In this document: positions 1 to 9,620 of the stretch, piece after piece
How positions within the stretch are numbered: position 1 is the first letter of the stretch
Layout of the letters: every line of letters starts with the position of its first letter
Assembly (NCBI RefSeq): GCF_024721015.1
Contig: NZ_JANAIF010000001.1
Span: forward strand, 1-64,000
Length of the DNA stretch: 64,000 nt
From: Xenorhabdus bovienii
Lineage (GTDB): Bacteria > Pseudomonadota > Gammaproteobacteria > Enterobacterales > Enterobacteriaceae
Reading direction: 5' to 3'
Notes under the pieces: model-generated
Seen by the model: the letters and a program-made list of their open reading frames with translations, nothing else
Told to the model about the DNA's origin: nothing
Databases searched by the model: none
Translations under genes and position numbers: made by a program

Positions 1-3
1 AAA

Positions 4-79
4 TGGTGGGTCGTGCAGGATTCGAACCTGCGACCAATTGATTAAAAGTCAACTGCTCTACCGACTGAGCTAACGACCC
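4..79 (-). tRNA. lysT: tRNA-Lys (anticodon UUU)
   Basis: On the minus strand a 76-nt cloverleaf can be read. The acceptor arm begins GGGTCG and pairs with CGACCC before an encoded CCA. The anticodon loop is CTTTTAA, with anticodon TTT, and the T arm carries GGTTCGAATCC. It is nearly identical, from memory, to E. coli tRNA-Lys. In E. coli the lysT-valT-lysW cluster also follows cpoB, so the position supports the call. Other tRNAs of the cluster would lie beyond the window. Confidence 0.97.
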
Positions 80-196
80 ATCTAAATCTGCTTGACAGTA
101 TTCCCTGCCAACGGCGGCATATATTACTGATTTCTCAGAATGGCGCAACATTTATTTTATTAAATCTCGCTCAAACGCTTACTAATCACCCAACCA

Positions 197-229
197 CCCC
201 CGAAAAGACCGATATATGACCTTTCGGGG
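197..229 (-). terminator. Stem-loop after cpoB
   Basis: Eight bases (CCCCGAAA / TTTCGGGG) pair around a loop of about 16 nt, just after the cpoB stop codon. There is no clear T-run on the minus strand. It may be a weak terminator or an mRNA 3' end-protecting hairpin at the end of the tol-pal operon. Confidence 0.45.
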
Positions 230-236
230 ATAATTA

Positions 237-1004
237 TTACATCCCCGCAATCTTTTTCTCGGCCATTTTAGCCGAATTAGTGCCGGGATATTGTTTAACA
301 ACCTGCTGATAAACTGCTTTCGCTTTAGCCTTCTGTCCCTTTTCCTGCATGATTAATCCCACTTTGTACAGAGAATCGCTACTTTTCTGTGAGTTAGGAT
401 AATCTTTCACGACAGTAGCGAAATAAAAAGCCGCGTCGTCTTTCTTGCCTTTGTTGTAATTCAACTGCCCTAACCAATAGTTGGTATTCGATAGATATTT
501 CGACTTAGGATAGGCTTTAACAAATTTTTGAAACGCAGAGATTGCTTTATCATATTCTTTGGTATTGATCGCCAAAGCAACCGCAGCATCGTAATCACCT
601 TTTTCACTCCCCGTACTTGCCGGAGCAGCAGGTGGATTACCATCGGTTTTTGCCGATGGCGTAGCTGTATTATCGCCTTCTGTACCTGATGATGGATTAG
701 TGATTTTATCCAACTGTTGGTAAATATCTTTCTGGCGCTCAATAACTTGATTTAATTGATACTGATTTTCCTGGATCTGACCACGGAGTGTATCAATATC
801 ACGTTGAGAGTCAGCAAGCTGTTGTTGAAGTTGAGTTAACAATTGACTGTGAGCATCGGAAACACGCTCTAATTGGGAGAGGCGCTCATCGGTGGAGCCT
901 GAGCCGACATTACTGATTGGCGCTTGGGCGGTAGCGGCCCAAGGAGCCGCTACGCCAACCAATAACGACAGACCCAACACATAACGTCTGAAGTTACTGT
1001 TCAT
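237..1004 (-). CDS. cpoB: CpoB (YbgF), Tol-associated cell division coordinator
   Basis: Periplasmic protein of 255 residues. In E. coli, CpoB links PBP1B peptidoglycan synthesis to Tol-Pal outer-membrane constriction at the septum. A Sec signal peptide covers about residues 1-27 (cleavage near ATAQA). A heptad-rich coiled-coil segment at about 38-105 corresponds to the trimerisation domain. A low-complexity linker rich in T, P, S and A follows, then three TPR-like repeats at about 135-250. It is the last gene of the tol-pal operon, 9 nt after pal, as in E. coli. Length and layout match the family; nothing is unusual. Confidence 0.96.
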   Translation of the reverse strand: MNSNFRRYVLGLSLLVGVAAPWAATAQAPISNVGSGSTDERLSQLERVSDAHSQLLTQLQQQLADSQRDIDTLRGQIQENQYQLNQVIERQKDIYQQLDKITNPSSGTEGDNTATPSAKTDGNPPAAPASTGSEKGDYDAAVALAINTKEYDKAISAFQKFVKAYPKSKYLSNTNYWLGQLNYNKGKKDDAAFYFATVVKDYPNSQKSSDSLYKVGLIMQEKGQKAKAKAVYQQVVKQYPGTNSAKMAEKKIAGM

Positions 1005-1013
1005 GCATTACTC

Positions 1014-1517
1014 TTAGTATACGATTACAGCACGACGGTTTTTAGCGTATGCTGCTTCGTCATGACCAAGTACAGCTGGTTTTTCTTTACCGTAAGAAAC
1101 GATAGCCAGTTGATCAGCAGAAACACCTTTGCCTTGCAGGTACATTTTCACTGCGTTAGCACGACGCTCACCCAGAGCGATGTTGTACTCAGGCGTACCG
1201 CGTTCGTCTGCATGGCCTTCAATGGTCACTTTGATAGATGGGTTGCTGCGCAGGAATGCCGCGTGTGCATCCAGCATCTGAGCGAAATCGCTGTTGATGT
1301 CATACTTATCGAAACCGAAGTATACGATATTGTTGTTTTGCAGCTCTTGCATCTGCTGACGTGCTAATTCTTCAGCAGACAGACCTGCTTTAGCAGAATT
1401 ATCAACAGTGCCTACACCAGACTGATCATTGTTGCCATTTTTGTTAGTACTACACGCTGCTACGGCCATGATTGGTAAAGCTAACATCAGCCCTTTTAGC
1501 ACTTTGTTCAGTTGCAT
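1014..1517 (-). CDS. pal: Pal, peptidoglycan-associated lipoprotein
   Basis: Outer-membrane lipoprotein of 167 residues that binds peptidoglycan and TolB and helps pull the outer membrane inward during division. The start at 1517 is chosen because it follows an AAGGATC ribosome binding site and gives a normal lipoprotein signal peptide; the longer reading frame adds an implausible hydrophilic leader. The lipobox VAAC places the lipidated cysteine at residue 22, with Ser at +2 (outer-membrane sorting). The C-terminal OmpA-like domain (about 60-165) shows the peptidoglycan-binding region around [12 protein letters not shown] and the NRRA motif. It lies between tolB and cpoB. Confidence 0.97.
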   Translation of the reverse strand: MQLNKVLKGLMLALPIMAVAACSTNKNGNNDQSGVGTVDNSAKAGLSAEELARQQMQELQNNNIVYFGFDKYDINSDFAQMLDAHAAFLRSNPSIKVTIEGHADERGTPEYNIALGERRANAVKMYLQGKGVSADQLAIVSYGKEKPAVLGHDEAAYAKNRRAVIVY

Positions 1518-1564
1518 TTCTTTGATCCTTTTATAGTTTGCCATACATATTATTTTATTATGCA

Positions 1565-2872
1565 TCACAGATACGGCGACCAGGCAGGGAATTTAACCTG
1601 TCCATCGGTAGCCGGAAGACGCGCTTTGAAACGCCCGTCGGTCGAAACTAGCTGCAATACAGTCCCCAACCCTTGAGTGGAGCTATAAATCACCATAGTG
1701 CCGTTAGGTGCGATACTCGGCGTTTCATCTAGAAACGTATCTGTCAAAATTTGGACAGATCCCGTTGCCAGATCTTGTTTGGCGATATGCTGACTGCCAC
1801 TTGCTGAGCTAACCATCACGATAAAACTACCGTCAGAACTAACATCAGCATCTTGGTTCTGAGAACCTTCCCAAGTCAGGCGCTGTGGAGCACCGCCATT
1901 AATATCAATTTTGTACAACTGCGGACGGCCACCTTGATCTGAGGTATAGACCAGTGTCTGGTTATCCGGCATCCAGCTTGGCTCAGTATTGTTACTGCGG
2001 CCATCAGTTACCTGATGGATCTGACCAGAAGCCAAATCCATCATGTAAAGATTCAAACTACCTGTTTTAGATAGTGCAAATGCAAGTTTAGTCCCATCTG
2101 GAGAAAATGCAGGCGCTCCGTTATGACGAGGGAACGAGGCAACCTGACGCACTGCTGTCGTTGCCAGTGTTTGAATAACTAGCGCAGAGCGACCACTTTC
2201 AAACGTAACATAAGCAAGTTGAGAACCATCTGGCAACCATGCTGGCGACATTAATGGTTCAGGTGAGCGGTGGACGGTAAACTGGTTATAACCATCATAA
2301 TCAGAAACACGCAGTTCATATGGGTATTTACCCACACTCGCTTTCTTGACGACATAAGCCAAACGGGTACGAAATGCCCCTTTAATACCCGTCAGTTTTT
2401 CAAATACTTGATCACTGGCAGTATGGGCGGAATGGCGTAACCATTTTTTCTCAATTTTAAATTGATCCTGAGCCATCACCGTTCCTGGTGCGCCAGCAGT
2501 ATCCACTAGCTGATATGAAACCAGATAATTGCCATCTGCAGCTGGCTGGATTTGCCCAACAATCACAGAGTCAATCCCGAGGGCAGACCATGCAGCAGGT
2601 GTTACCTCTGATGCAGTTGTGGGTTGTTGTGGCATACGGTTTGGATCAATGGGATTGAACTTCCCACTGTTTCTCAAATCCGCAGCAATAATTGAACCAA
2701 TTTCTTCTGGAGCATTGGCTGCACCTGTCCATTTAAATGGAACGACTCCAATAGGACGTGCAGAATCAACACCTTGTGTAATTTCAATGCGAACTTCCGC
2801 ATGAGCAAGCGCTGCCCACATCATCAAAAAGCCTAATACTATTTTAAACGACTGTTTAAAAGTTTGCTTCAT
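1565..2872 (-). CDS. tolB: TolB, periplasmic beta-propeller of the Tol-Pal system
   Basis: Periplasmic protein of 435 residues that binds Pal and is regulated by TolA. A signal peptide ends near ALAHA (about residue 25). An N-terminal alpha/beta domain (about 28-165) precedes a six-bladed WD40-like propeller with recurring [22 protein letters not shown] and [15 protein letters not shown] blades. Two consecutive ATG codons occur at 2875 and 2872. The second is preferred because it sits at better spacing from GGGAG and matches the usual MKQ start. It follows tolA after a 166-nt gap, which in E. coli can also carry a minor promoter. Confidence 0.96.
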   Translation of the reverse strand: MKQTFKQSFKIVLGFLMMWAALAHAEVRIEITQGVDSARPIGVVPFKWTGAANAPEEIGSIIAADLRNSGKFNPIDPNRMPQQPTTASEVTPAAWSALGIDSVIVGQIQPAADGNYLVSYQLVDTAGAPGTVMAQDQFKIEKKWLRHSAHTASDQVFEKLTGIKGAFRTRLAYVVKKASVGKYPYELRVSDYDGYNQFTVHRSPEPLMSPAWLPDGSQLAYVTFESGRSALVIQTLATTAVRQVASFPRHNGAPAFSPDGTKLAFALSKTGSLNLYMMDLASGQIHQVTDGRSNNTEPSWMPDNQTLVYTSDQGGRPQLYKIDINGGAPQRLTWEGSQNQDADVSSDGSFIVMVSSASGSQHIAKQDLATGSVQILTDTFLDETPSIAPNGTMVIYSSTQGLGTVLQLVSTDGRFKARLPATDGQVKFPAWSPYL

Positions 2873-3041
2873 CATGTCTCCCTTATCGCGATCGTTTATA
2901 TGCCCGCAATAATCCGCCGGATTCTAACAAAGGCCAACAAACAAAACTAGATACCTAAATAAAATCTAATAATTTTGTTTGTATATATAAATTATTCGTA
3001 TTTTTAACTAGCAAATAACGCTTTTCTACCAAATAATTACC

Positions 3042-4139
3042 TTACTGGGGCTTGAAATCCAGTGAGGAATTCTTGAAATGCTCATAAATCTCTTTACTCG
3101 GTGGTCGTGGAATTTTAGTCTGACGAGCCGCCGCAACCGCTGCCCTGCATAACGCAGGGTCACCCGCACCAGCCTTAATATCAATCAGCAGGCCATCCGG
3201 TGCCAATTTTATCCTTAACTCACAAGTACGTCCGAGATACAAACTCGGGTCATGGAAATTCTGCTGGATTGCAGTCTGAATTTGCCCCTTGTAATTATTG
3301 ATATCCGACTGTGAAGGGCCGCTTTTCTTGCCGCCACCTTGACCAGCCGCAGACGCCCCGCCCTGCTTAGGTGCACTGGACGTTAACCCACCCAGCAGGT
3401 CATCAACTTCCTGAGCCTGTTTTGTCGCTTCTGCCTTGGCCTTGGCTTTGGCCTTAGCTTCTGTTTTCGCTTTGGTTTCTGCCTCGGCTTCTGATTTTGC
3501 CTTAGATTCGGCTTCGGCTTTTACCTTAGACTCGGCTTCCGCTTTAGCTTTGGTCTTGGCTTCAGCCTCTGCTTTGGCCTTCGCCTCAGATGCGGCTTTG
3601 CGTTTCGCAGTCTCTTCCGCTTCTTTCTTGGCCTGAACCTCTGCCTTCTGCCGAGCCTCTGCCTGTTCCTTTAGAATTATTTCTTTTTCTGCTTTCGCCT
3701 TAGCAGCAGCTTCTTCCGCAAGTTTTTGTTCCTCACGGGCTTTCGAAGCGGCGGCATCAGCCTGTTTTTTCTGTTCTTCAGACGCCTGTTGTGCTTTTAT
3801 TCGCTCTTCTTCTGCCGACTTCAAGCGTTCCTGCTCCTCAGCCTGTTTTACCCGTAATTCCGCCGCCTGCTGTTCAGCTTTTTTCTTCCGCTGCTGCTCA
3901 GCCGATTTTGCATTAGCCTGCTGTTGCTGTTGCTGATTGTATTGCTGAACGACTGCATTCGGATCGACCATAACAGCATCAATGACAGTACCACCAGCTC
4001 CGCCGCCTCCCATTTCTGTTTTTTGCATCAGCGAACCCCAAATCAGAAACCCGATCAGGATAATGTGAAGTATAACCGAAATGATAATGGCGCGATTCAG
4101 CCTATTATTTTGCTCGTTTGTCTTTCCCACGCTCGACAT
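3042..4139 (-). CDS. tolA: TolA, energy-transducing bridge of the Tol-Pal system
   Basis: Inner-membrane protein of 365 residues that carries proton-motive energy from TolQR to the outer membrane. One transmembrane helix (about 16-38) contains the S21-x3-H25 face that contacts TolQ/TolR. Domain II (about 65-245) is a long Ala/Lys/Glu helix with many imperfect AEAKAKAEAEAK-type repeats. Domain III (about 280-365) is globular and contains two cysteines, C308 and C331, that could form its disulfide (positions approximate). The repeat-rich middle is normal for TolA but prone to length variation. The gene is 26 nt from tolR. Confidence 0.96.
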   Translation of the reverse strand: MSSVGKTNEQNNRLNRAIIISVILHIILIGFLIWGSLMQKTEMGGGGAGGTVIDAVMVDPNAVVQQYNQQQQQQANAKSAEQQRKKKAEQQAAELRVKQAEEQERLKSAEEERIKAQQASEEQKKQADAAASKAREEQKLAEEAAAKAKAEKEIILKEQAEARQKAEVQAKKEAEETAKRKAASEAKAKAEAEAKTKAKAEAESKVKAEAESKAKSEAEAETKAKTEAKAKAKAKAEATKQAQEVDDLLGGLTSSAPKQGGASAAGQGGGKKSGPSQSDINNYKGQIQTAIQQNFHDPSLYLGRTCELRIKLAPDGLLIDIKAGAGDPALCRAAVAAARQTKIPRPPSKEIYEHFKNSSLDFKPQ

Positions 4140-4165
4140 CCAGAAACTTTAAGTAACAGCAACCA

Positions 4166-4597
4166 TCAGGCCCCAATGGGCTGAGTCATTAAACCAACCG
4201 ATTTTACACCCGCCTGACGAAGCATATTCAGCGCCTTGATGATTTCGTCATAAGGAACTTCCTTAGAACCACCAATCAGGAAAACTGTTTTAGGATTGGC
4301 TTTCATCAAGGCTTGAGCTTCAACAATGATTTGCTGTTCAGGTAACAATTCCAGACGTTCCTGATTAACGATCATATTGTATTGCCCAATACCAGAAACT
4401 TCCATAATGACCGGCGGATTATCAGAGCTGGAAACTGCCTTAGAATCCACCGCATCAGGTAAGTCAACTTCTACGCTTTGCGTGATAATCGGGGCCGTTG
4501 CCATAAAGATAAGCAGCAACACCAGCAACACGTCCAGCAAGGGGACGATATTGATCTCGGATTTTAGCTCACGTCTGCGACTACGAGTGCGCGCCAT
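4166..4597 (-). CDS. tolR: TolR, proton-channel subunit of the Tol motor
   Basis: ExbD/TolR family, 143 residues. The N-terminal cytoplasmic stretch is basic. One transmembrane helix (about 17-38) carries the conserved proton-channel aspartate, here D22 in VPLLDVLLVLL. A periplasmic peptidoglycan-binding domain follows. The protein works with five TolQ copies as a rotary-type ion motor that drives TolA. It lies 24 nt downstream of tolQ in the operon. Length matches E. coli TolR (142 residues). Confidence 0.97.
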   Translation of the reverse strand: MARTRSRRRELKSEINIVPLLDVLLVLLLIFMATAPIITQSVEVDLPDAVDSKAVSSSDNPPVIMEVSGIGQYNMIVNQERLELLPEQQIIVEAQALMKANPKTVFLIGGSKEVPYDEIIKALNMLRQAGVKSVGLMTQPIGA

Positions 4598-4621
4598 TCG
4601 CTTATTTCCCCTAACGATTTA

Positions 4622-5311
4622 TTACGACTTATTGGTATTAGGAGTAAAAGCCTGACGATGCAAAATCGCCAGAAATTCTTCCATAAAATTATCGTAGATT
4701 TGTTCTAGTTTATTGACGCGCTGGCTCAGACGGTTGTAGGCCATCACCGCAGGAATTGCGGCAAACAGACCAATTGCTGTTGCAATCAAGGCTTCAGCAA
4801 TACCGGGAGCAACCATTTGCAAAGTTGCCTGCTTCACTGCACCCAAGGCGATAAAGGCGTGCATGATCCCCCAAACCGTCCCAAACAGGCCAATATAAGG
4901 GCTGATGGAACCCACAGTCCCCAAAAATGGAATGTGATTTTCCACTGTTTCCAGTTCACGGTTCATTGAAATACGCATGGCACGGGAAGCCCCGGTGATA
5001 ACAGCTTCTGGTACATGGCTATTCACTTGATGCAAACGAGCAAATTCTTTAAAACCAGAATGGAAAATCTGTTCAGTACCGTTTAACGAATCACGGCGTG
5101 ACTGACTTTCTTTATAAAGACGGGACAATTCGATTCCCGACCAAAACTTATCCTCAAATGCTTCCGCTTCTCGGGTGGCAGCATTAAGAATTCTCGTTCG
5201 TTGAATAATGATTGCCCAAGAAACAATAGAGAAGCCGATCAAGATTAACATGATCAACTGCACTAAAAAGCCCGCCTTCAGAAATAAATCAAGGATATTC
5301 ATGTCAGTCAC
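4622..5311 (-). CDS. tolQ: TolQ, Tol motor channel protein
   Basis: MotA/TolQ/ExbB family, 229 residues, with three transmembrane segments at about 15-38, 135-158 and 170-193. The highly conserved [17 protein letters not shown] segment lines the proton path with TolR. The cytoplasmic loop (about 40-130) is nearly identical to E. coli as remembered. The ATG overlaps the ybgC stop by 4 nt (ATGA), showing translational coupling. Confidence 0.97.
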   Translation of the reverse strand: MTDMNILDLFLKAGFLVQLIMLILIGFSIVSWAIIIQRTRILNAATREAEAFEDKFWSGIELSRLYKESQSRRDSLNGTEQIFHSGFKEFARLHQVNSHVPEAVITGASRAMRISMNRELETVENHIPFLGTVGSISPYIGLFGTVWGIMHAFIALGAVKQATLQMVAPGIAEALIATAIGLFAAIPAVMAYNRLSQRVNKLEQIYDNFMEEFLAILHRQAFTPNTNKS

Positions 5312-5712
5312 TGCTTAAACTCCGCGACAATAGACTTTGGAAGCGCAATAGGCTTCATTTGAGATGAATTCACGCAGACAACCAGAGATTCTGCGCTGCT
5401 GATAGCTACACCATTGCAATCAACAATTCGTTGAGTAAATGTCAGAGAAGCGCCACGAATATTCGTAATTTCGCTTTCAACAACCAGCAAGTCGTCCAAT
5501 CTAGCTGGTTTCCGGTAGTCAACAGTCATGCGACTAACAACAAAGCCAATCTGCTCATCCAGCATATACTTTTGATGGAAGCCTTTTTCACGCAACATTT
5601 CAGTACGAGCTCTTTCATAAAAGGCTAAATATTGCGCGTGATAGACCACACCACTAGCATCTGTGTCTTCGTAATAAACACGGATAGGCCAACGGAACAA
5701 CATATTACTCAC
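5308..5712 (-). CDS. ybgC: YbgC, hot-dog acyl-CoA thioesterase
   Basis: 4-hydroxybenzoyl-CoA-thioesterase-type hot-dog protein of 134 residues and the first gene of the tol-pal operon. The active-site signature [12 protein letters not shown] gives D18 and H25, the residues expected to hydrolyse the thioester. E. coli YbgC acts on acyl-CoA and associates with phospholipid enzymes. Its exact physiological substrate is not readable from sequence. Confidence 0.95.
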   Translation of the reverse strand: MSNMLFRWPIRVYYEDTDASGVVYHAQYLAFYERARTEMLREKGFHQKYMLDEQIGFVVSRMTVDYRKPARLDDLLVVESEITNIRGASLTFTQRIVDCNGVAISSAESLVVCVNSSQMKPIALPKSIVAEFKQ

Positions 5713-5792
5713 ATATAATCCTAATCAGGCGAATTGACGCTGCCACTATACTCAAGACAATCGCGCTTTGGAATGACTTGTCAGTAAAGAAG

Positions 5793-5828
5793 TCAAAAAA
5801 AATTTATAGACCATCGGTCTATAAATTT
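5793..5828 (-). terminator. Strong intrinsic terminator of the cyd operon
   Basis: A perfect 13-bp stem (AAATTTATAGACC / GGTCTATAAATTT) with a 3-nt loop is followed on the minus strand by a run of eight T residues. It lies 10 nt beyond the ybgE stop and separates the cyd operon from ybgC-tol, which must therefore have its own promoter in 5,713-5,790. Confidence 0.9.
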
Positions 5829-5837
5829 ATAAATAGT

Positions 5838-6125
5838 TTACTTAAAAAAATGATATAAGCCAAAGAGAAGAATGAAAAATGCAGGTAATGGATGAAAAAA
5901 AAGCCGCCAGATAATCTGTTTAGGATGAAATCCGACACCAAAGGTAACACCAGAACAAACAGCCCAAATCAGTAAAACACCCTGCCACACATGAAGTGAA
6001 CTGGTGTTAGCAGCAAAACGTGCAGGATCCCAGAATACACATGAGGCAAGCGCCAGAGCCATGATGAGGATAAGGGCCCTCAGAGGCCCCTTATCCATGA
6101 GTTGGTAGCATTTATCAGCCAACAT
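5838..6125 (-). CDS. ybgE: YbgE, cyd operon membrane protein
   Basis: Small inner-membrane protein of 95 residues with three predicted helices (about 15-35, 43-63 and 72-93). YbgE is the conserved last gene of enterobacterial cyd operons; its role in the bd oxidase is unresolved. Its ATG overlaps the cydX stop (TAATG), so it is translationally coupled to cydX. Context and length fix the assignment. Confidence 0.92.
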   Translation of the reverse strand: MLADKCYQLMDKGPLRALILIMALALASCVFWDPARFAANTSSLHVWQGVLLIWAVCSGVTFGVGFHPKQIIWRLFFHPLPAFFILLFGLYHFFK

Positions 6126-6241
6126 TATTTTTCGCCACTCTCAGTTGCTTTTTTTGATTCGCTCTGCTCAAGTGCCAAGGCTGCAATGATAGCGAAACTA
6201 CAAGCTAAGAGCGTTCCGAGAATCCAAGCAAAATACCACAT
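6125..6241 (-). CDS. cydX: CydX, small subunit of cytochrome bd-I
   Basis: A 38-residue single-helix protein too short for usual gene calls. It begins MWYFAWILGTLLACSF and ends in a charged tail (ESKKATESGEK). The MWYFAWxLG start is the family signature. CydX stabilises the heme b595/d site of CydAB. The ATG at 6241 follows TAAGGAG at good spacing, lies 12 nt after cydB, and its stop overlaps the ybgE start. Confidence 0.95.
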   Translation of the reverse strand: MWYFAWILGTLLACSFAIIAALALEQSESKKATESGEK

Positions 6242-6253
6242 GCGCTATGCTCC

Positions 6254-7393
6254 TTAGTACAGTGAATTTTTGTTGTTTTCAATATAATTCTTATCCAAAC
6301 GTCCAAAAGTTTTATAGTAACACCAGGTGGTGTACGACAAGATAAGAGGAACGAAGATAAGTGCAACAACAAACATAACTTGCAATGTCCACTGACTGGA
6401 TGTCGCATCCCACATAGTCAGGCTGATATTCGGATCAATGCTTGATGGCATCACAAATGGGAACATCGCAATTCCCGAAGTCAGAATGATGCAGGCAACG
6501 GTCAATGATGAAAACAGGAATGCCCACCCCCCTTTATCCATTCGTGTCGCCAGCATAGTCAGCAGAGGAAGAATGACACCCAATGCCGGTACTGCCCACA
6601 GCGCCGGATATTTATTAAAGTTAATCAGCCATGCCCCCGCCTGATGCGCGACTTCTTTATGCAGTGGGTTAGATGGGCCATTAACATCCAACCCTCCTGT
6701 CACAACATAACCATCGATGCCATAAATCAACCATACGCCTGCCACCAGGAAGGCGACTGCTGTTACCAATGCACAGACATGTGTGGCAGTGCGCGAACGC
6801 AGATGCAACTCACCGGTTGTACGCATTTGCAGGTAAGTAGCACCTTGTGTCACGATCATCATCAGGCTGATGATACCCGCCAACAAGCCATAAGGATTCA
6901 ACAACCCGAAGAATGACCCTTCATAGGACAATCGCATATAGGAATCTATCGCCAGCGGTACACCCTGCAGCAGATTACCAAATGCAACACCAATAACTAG
7001 CGGCGGTACAAAGCTACCAATAACGATTCCCCAGTCCCACATACTGCGCCATTGACTATTTTCCAGTTTTGAACGGTAATCAAAACCGACAGGACGGAAA
7101 AACAGCGCAGCCAATACCAAGATCATCGCGACATAAAAACCAGAGAAAGCAGCAGCATATACCATCGGCCATGCAGCAAACAGTGCGCCACCGGCTGTAA
7201 TTAACCAAACCTGATTACCATCCCAGTGAGGGGCAATCGAGTTAATCATGATGCGGCGTTCAGTATCGTTTTTACCGATGATCCGCAGCAGAACACCAAC
7301 TCCCATATCGAAACCATCAGTCACTGCGAAACCGATCAGCAACACACCAATCAGCAGCCACCATATAAATCGTAATACATCATAATCAAGCAT
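6254..7393 (-). CDS. cydB: Cytochrome bd-I ubiquinol oxidase subunit II
   Basis: Integral membrane protein of 379 residues with about eight to nine helices, partner of CydA in the high-affinity quinol oxidase used at low oxygen. The conserved N-terminal region around FAVTDGFDMGVG and the NSIAPHWDGNQVWL segment are present. It is 14 nt downstream of cydA and 12 nt upstream of cydX. Length equals the E. coli protein. Confidence 0.98.
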   Translation of the reverse strand: MLDYDVLRFIWWLLIGVLLIGFAVTDGFDMGVGVLLRIIGKNDTERRIMINSIAPHWDGNQVWLITAGGALFAAWPMVYAAAFSGFYVAMILVLAALFFRPVGFDYRSKLENSQWRSMWDWGIVIGSFVPPLVIGVAFGNLLQGVPLAIDSYMRLSYEGSFFGLLNPYGLLAGIISLMMIVTQGATYLQMRTTGELHLRSRTATHVCALVTAVAFLVAGVWLIYGIDGYVVTGGLDVNGPSNPLHKEVAHQAGAWLINFNKYPALWAVPALGVILPLLTMLATRMDKGGWAFLFSSLTVACIILTSGIAMFPFVMPSSIDPNISLTMWDATSSQWTLQVMFVVALIFVPLILSYTTWCYYKTFGRLDKNYIENNKNSLY

Positions 7394-7407
7394 AAGTGGA
7401 CTCCTGC

Positions 7408-8979
7408 TTACTCAATATTGTTGGCTGAAGAAGCGGTTTTCTGTTCAAAATGGTAACGTCCGGTTTTGAGGCTACTTGGACCCAGACGAGCAAATTTGAA
7501 CATCAAGAACATTTCTGCGATCAAGAACAAAGTGTACAGACCACAAATCAGTACCATTGAGAAAATCAGATCACCAACACTGCGTGTCGAAGCAGCAACT
7601 GCGGTTGGCAGAATTTCACCAATCGCCCACGGCTGACGACCATATTCCGCAACAAACCACCCTGCTTCAATAGCAATCCACGGTAGTGGGATGCTGAACA
7701 GCGCTGCACGCAGCAACCATTTCTGCTGACCGATGCGATTACGAATAACACTCAGGAATGCCAGACCGATAACCAGCAACATGAGAAAACCAGAAGCGAC
7801 CATAATACGGAATGCAAAGTAGAGTGGCGCTACACGTGGGATAGAATCTTTCGCAGCGGATTTAATCTGTTCTTCTGTCGCATTTGCTACGTCTTGGGTA
7901 TAACGCTTCACGAGCATGCCATAACCAAGATCTTTCTTACTTTCATTAAATGCATTGCGAACCGTTGGATCAATATTGCCAGAACGCAACTCTTCCAGTA
8001 ATTCGTACGCCTTAATGCCGTTACGGATACGCTGCTCATGCTGGCCCATCAAGTCACGCAGGCCGACAACGGGTGTATCAGTGGAACGAGTGGCAATCAG
8101 ACCCAGAATATAAGGAATTTGAATAGAGTATTTATTTTCCATTTTATCCTGATCCGGAATACCAATCAGAGTGAATGAAGCTGGAGGTGGTTGAGTTTCC
8201 CATTCAGCTTCAATGGCAGCCAGTTTGGTTTTCTGTACGTCCCCCATTTCGTATCCAGATTCATCACCCAGAACAATGACAGACAGTATCGCAGCAATAC
8301 CAAAACTTGATGCAATCGCAAAAGATCGTTTAGCGAACGGAATATCGCGTCCTTTAAGCAGATAGTAAGAGCTGATGCCCAAGACGAAAACCGCGCCTGT
8401 CACATAACCCGCAGCAACAGTGTGTACAAATTTCACCTGAGCCACAGGGTTAAGCACCAACTCGCTGAAACTCACCATTTCCATACGCATGGTTTCGAAA
8501 TTGAAATCAGACGCAATCGGGTTTTGCATCCAACCGTTCGCAACCAGAATCCACAATGCGGAGAAGTTAGAGCCCAGCCCAACCAGCCAAGTAACAGCCA
8601 GATGTTGTTTCTTACTCAGACGATCCCACCCGAAGAAAAACAGACCAACGAATGTGGATTCGAGGAAGAATGCCATCAGGCCTTCAATAGCCAGCGGTGC
8701 ACCGAAAATATCACCAACGTAATGTGAGAAGTATGACCAGTTGGTTCCGAACTGGAACTCCATGGTCAAACCCGTTGCAACACCCAGAGCAAAGTTAATA
8801 CCAAATAACTTACCCCAGAATTTTGTCATATCTTTGTAGATCTGTTTGCCAGAAAGGACATATACCGTTTCCATGATCGCAAGCAAAAACGCCATACCGA
8901 GCGTCAATGGCACGAACAGGAAATGGTACATAGCAGTTAAGGCAAACTGTAATCGTGACAGTTCGACAATATCAAACAT
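7408..8979 (-). CDS. cydA: Cytochrome bd-I ubiquinol oxidase subunit I
   Basis: Heme-bearing subunit of 523 residues. H19 in the first helix (AMYHFLF) matches a heme ligand. The periplasmic Q-loop, about 240-330, binds quinol and contains the conserved [11 protein letters not shown] segment. GRQPW follows in the C-terminal half. The enzyme reduces O2 to water at low oxygen without pumping protons. It is the first gene of cydABX-ybgE. The leader is long (the FNR-like site lies about 300 nt upstream), as in E. coli. Confidence 0.98.
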   Translation of the reverse strand: MFDIVELSRLQFALTAMYHFLFVPLTLGMAFLLAIMETVYVLSGKQIYKDMTKFWGKLFGINFALGVATGLTMEFQFGTNWSYFSHYVGDIFGAPLAIEGLMAFFLESTFVGLFFFGWDRLSKKQHLAVTWLVGLGSNFSALWILVANGWMQNPIASDFNFETMRMEMVSFSELVLNPVAQVKFVHTVAAGYVTGAVFVLGISSYYLLKGRDIPFAKRSFAIASSFGIAAILSVIVLGDESGYEMGDVQKTKLAAIEAEWETQPPPASFTLIGIPDQDKMENKYSIQIPYILGLIATRSTDTPVVGLRDLMGQHEQRIRNGIKAYELLEELRSGNIDPTVRNAFNESKKDLGYGMLVKRYTQDVANATEEQIKSAAKDSIPRVAPLYFAFRIMVASGFLMLLVIGLAFLSVIRNRIGQQKWLLRAALFSIPLPWIAIEAGWFVAEYGRQPWAIGEILPTAVAASTRSVGDLIFSMVLICGLYTLFLIAEMFLMFKFARLGPSSLKTGRYHFEQKTASSANNIE

Positions 8980-9025
8980 CTTGACTCCTTGCTCCTAGCA
9001 GGAAGACACCGACTTGCGGCAACCC

Positions 9026-9044
9026 GACTCCGTAAACGGAAGTC
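9026..9044 (-). other. Hairpin in the cydA leader
   Basis: GACT-CCG / CGG-AAGTC can fold around TAAA about 50 nt upstream of the cydA start codon. It lies in the probable 5' untranslated leader. Function is unknown; it may simply shape the leader mRNA. Confidence 0.35.
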
Positions 9045-9278
9045 TCGTAACTACCAGCAATAAATGCCTAAAACACAACAATGAATTATTAAGTAAATCA
9101 GATATTCAGTAGATATCACAATAATATTACGCCTATATTCACACACAATAAATAGGTTTTACGTGACTCAGCTTGGAATTCTGAATATAGGTCAATAATG
9201 CCGTACATTCTTAGGCTAATATCTAATTATTTTAGATCAATTTAAGCAAATTCAGCGAATACATACCATAGTAATAAA

Positions 9279-9292
9279 TTGATTTTAGTCAA
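9279..9292 (-). promoter_or_regulatory. Putative FNR site in the cydA promoter region
   Basis: TTGAT-TTTA-GTCAA matches the palindromic FNR consensus (TTGAT-N4-ATCAA) with one mismatch. It lies about 300 nt upstream of cydA, close to where E. coli FNR represses the main cyd promoter. The surrounding 9,060-9,560 spacer has no gene and is over 70% AT by eye. GTTAAT-type stretches near 9,308-9,316 could be part of an ArcA-binding region, but this is only suggestive. Confidence 0.55.
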
Positions 9293-9568
9293 TTTTTTCA
9301 TTTTTTTGTTAATCGTTACAGCTATTATTTCATTCTGGTTGGTTTAGTGTTAATAATTTGTTGCTTTCAATGTCTGTTGATTTATTTTTTGCTGTAAAAA
9401 ACATTCGAAAATTAACTTTTTATTTTCATTCTTTGAAAAATATATTTTTTCAATATTTCCAATTAAATTAATCAAATAAATAACATATTCGAGACCCAGT
9501 TAAGTTAAATTTAAAAATACCTATTTGTATAAAATAACTAACTTACTGTATATATTATAAATATAAAT

Positions 9569-9597
9569 AAAAAGGTCACCCTAAGGTGACCTTTTTC
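9569..9597 (-). terminator. Intrinsic terminator of the sdh-suc cluster
   Basis: A 12-bp stem (AAAAAGGTCACC / GGTGACCTTTTT) with a 4-nt loop ends in a T-run on the minus strand, about 24 nt past the sucD stop. It closes the long sdhCDAB-sucABCD transcription unit. Confidence 0.9.
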
Positions 9598-9620
9598 AAT
9601 AAAAATAGCTTATTTTTCGA

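Noticed and set aside
3430..3640. Direct repeats of GCTTTGGCTTCGGC-like sequence
   Set aside because: They encode the Ala/Lys/Glu helix of TolA domain II, a normal low-complexity region.
9240..9560. Possible small RNA gene in the cydA-sucD spacer
   Set aside because: Apart from the sucD terminator and promoter-like motifs, no stable structure or orphan promoter-terminator pair could be supported by eye.
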